Source: Rahnella bonaserana
Lineage (GTDB): Bacteria > Pseudomonadota > Gammaproteobacteria > Enterobacterales > Enterobacteriaceae
Length of the DNA: 64,000 nt
Direction of reading: 5' to 3'
Assembly: GCF_019049675.1 (NCBI RefSeq)
Contig: NZ_JAFMOW010000048.1
Coordinates: forward strand, 24,513 to 88,512
Shown: piece after piece, positions 62,761 through 64,000 of the stretch
Layout of the letters: every line of letters begins with the position of its first letter
Position numbering within the stretch: position 1 is the first letter of the stretch
The notes under the pieces: generated by a model
The model's input: only the letters and a program-made list of their open reading frames with translations
Database searches by the model: none
What the model was told of the DNA's origin: nothing
Position numbers and translations under genes: made by a program

Positions 62761-63963
62761 ATGTCAGAACTCACCACTGCATCAGATGTCAGCGGCTCAG
62801 CACTATCCGGCAAGGTCATATTTACTCTGGCGGCCGGCGCCGGACTGAGCGTCGCTTCGATTTATTACAGTCAGCCGATGCTGGGCGTTATGGGCGGAAA
62901 TCTCAATGCCAGCACCACATCGGTCGGTTTGATCCCGACGCTGACACAGGCCGGTTATGCGCTGGGTATTTTGTTTCTCATTCCCCTGGGCGACCGTCAT
63001 GACCGGCGGACGATTATCCTGCTGAAAAGTATTTTGCTGGCTGTCGCCCTGCTGCTTTGCGGGTTTGTGCCGGGTATCCACGGGCTGCTGGTGGCGAGTC
63101 TGGTCACCGGCATTGGCGCAACCATGGCGCAGGATATCGTACCGGCGTCAGCACACCTTGCCCCGCCGGCACAGCGCGGAAAAACGGTCGGTACGGTGAT
63201 GACCGGCTTACTGGTGGGAATTTTGCTTTCCCGCGTGCTCAGCGGCTTTGTGGCCGAATATTTTGGCTGGCGGGTGATGTATCAGCTGGCGGCACTCAGC
63301 GTGGCACTGATTGGCGTGGCGCTGTGGCGGGTTCTGCCGCGTTTTACGCCGGATACCCGCATCAGTTATGCCGGTCTGTTGCATTCAATGTTTGGCCTGT
63401 GGAAGAACTACAAAACGCTGCGCCATGCGGCACTGGCTCAGGGTTTGCTGTCAGTGGCGTTCAGCGCCTTCTGGTCAACGCTGGCGATTATGCTCAATGA
63501 ACAGTTCCATCTGGGCAGCGCAGTGGCCGGTGCTTTCGGACTGGCAGGCGCTGCCGGTGCATTAGCTGCGCCGCTGGCGGGTGCGTTAGCCGATAAGAAA
63601 GGCCCGGCACGTGTCACTCAGATAGGTTCCGCGCTGGTAATGGTGTCTTTCGCGGCGATGTTCCTGCTGCCGCTGTTATCGCCACACGCCCAGCTCGCGC
63701 TGATTGTGCTGAGTGCTGTTGGTTTTGACTTAGGCATTCAGGCCACGCTGGTTGCGCATCAGACACTGGTATACGGCCTTGAACCGGCGGCGCGCGGCAG
63801 ACTGAACGCCCTGCTGTTCACCGTTGTGTTTATCGGCATGTCAGCGGGTGCGGCACTCGGCAGTAAAGCGCTGGAAGCCGGTGGCTGGTCAGGCGTGGTG
63901 CTGCTTGCGACCGTCGCCGCAGGCGCGGCGTTACTGGTTCGTCTGTTCAGCCGCAAAAGCTGA
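62761..63963 (+). CDS. MFS transporter, probable efflux
   Basis: Twelve-TM MFS protein (400 aa) of the YnfM/YgaY-like exporter group. SIYYSQPMLGVMGG in TM1, motif A GDRHDRRTIILL after TM2, and the TM5 stretch TGLLVGILLSRVLSGFVAEY are typical. The start at 62761 (MSELTTASDV) has AGGAA upstream. It is divergent from a LysR gene. Substrate unknown; it ends 37 bases before the window edge, which shows only the start of a possible hairpin. Confidence 0.88.
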   Translation: MSELTTASDVSGSALSGKVIFTLAAGAGLSVASIYYSQPMLGVMGGNLNASTTSVGLIPTLTQAGYALGILFLIPLGDRHDRRTIILLKSILLAVALLLCGFVPGIHGLLVASLVTGIGATMAQDIVPASAHLAPPAQRGKTVGTVMTGLLVGILLSRVLSGFVAEYFGWRVMYQLAALSVALIGVALWRVLPRFTPDTRISYAGLLHSMFGLWKNYKTLRHAALAQGLLSVAFSAFWSTLAIMLNEQFHLGSAVAGAFGLAGAAGALAAPLAGALADKKGPARVTQIGSALVMVSFAAMFLLPLLSPHAQLALIVLSAVGFDLGIQATLVAHQTLVYGLEPAARGRLNALLFTVVFIGMSAGAALGSKALEAGGWSGVVLLATVAAGAALLVRLFSRKS

Positions 63964-64000
63964 GCAGTGAGAGAAAATAAAAGCGCCCGCTGTTATGTGC

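Noticed and set aside
1..64000. Prophage, insertion sequence, tRNA or rRNA genes
   Set aside because: No integrase, transposase, capsid or cloverleaf-type sequence was recognised anywhere in the window.

Overview
The window looks like chromosomal DNA of an enterobacterium of the Yersiniaceae type (Rahnella, Rouxiella, Ewingella or Serratia relatives). Many genes are close to E. coli K-12 proteins and keep its local order: bioD2-mlc and the divergent ynfL/ynfM pair, ydgK-rsxABCDGE-nth, narK/narXL-ychO, rstAB, the ycgZ/ymgA/ariR-bluF set, and ttcA-fnrS-zntB. Between these blocks sit accessory operons with no K-12 counterpart there. An ERIC-type element and several dispersed intergenic repeats also point to Enterobacterales. 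Genus is inferred from gene content only. No rRNA, tRNA, prophage, insertion sequence or CRISPR array was seen.

Layout. 1-1343 is the 3' part of araA. 1344-2012 is a gene-free stretch made largely of repeat modules. 2013-5489 is a three-gene ABC importer of the ferric/phosphonate type, convergent with a 14-TM drug exporter (5486-6982). 7148-12314 carries a small unknown gene, a dethiobiotin synthetase paralogue, the glucose-PTS repressor Mlc and the ynfL/ynfM pair. 12462-15330 has an AT-rich membrane-anchored unknown gene and an FAD monooxygenase behind a perfect Fur box. 15331-16047 is a composite repeat field, followed by dcuC, an ERIC element, ydgK, the Rsx complex and nth. 24408-24762 is repeats again. 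Then come yjjA, a LysR regulator, an HSL-type esterase, narK, narXL and ychO.

33690-37450 encodes a Tat-exported three-subunit FAD/cytochrome c dehydrogenase (gluconate 2-dehydrogenase type). rstAB runs into an M32 carboxypeptidase. 41849-46823 is a rhamnoside module: AraC regulator, MFS importer and a GH78 rhamnosidase without signal peptide. 47074-54212 is a uronan (alginate-like) utilisation locus: exported PL5/PL38-type lyase, sodium symporter, cytoplasmic PL17-type oligoalginate lyase, SDR reductase and an FCD-type GntR regulator. 54298-58156 holds two YgdI/YgdR lipoproteins, four small YcgZ/YmgA/AriR-type proteins and the blue-light protein BluF, without the expected BluR. The window ends with ttcA, a 2H-phosphoesterase-like gene, the anaerobic sRNA fnrS, zntB and a divergent LysR/MFS pair.

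Themes. One is anaerobic respiration: narK with a perfect FNR box and NarL heptamers, narXL, FNR-controlled fnrS, dcuC and Rsx. The other is plant or algal carbohydrate use: arabinose, rhamnosides, uronans and periplasmic aldonate oxidation. The least explained signal is a family of composite repeats at about 1.5, 15.5 and 24.5 kb, whose hairpin arms change in a compensatory way between copies and which carry hexanucleotide arrays of different length.
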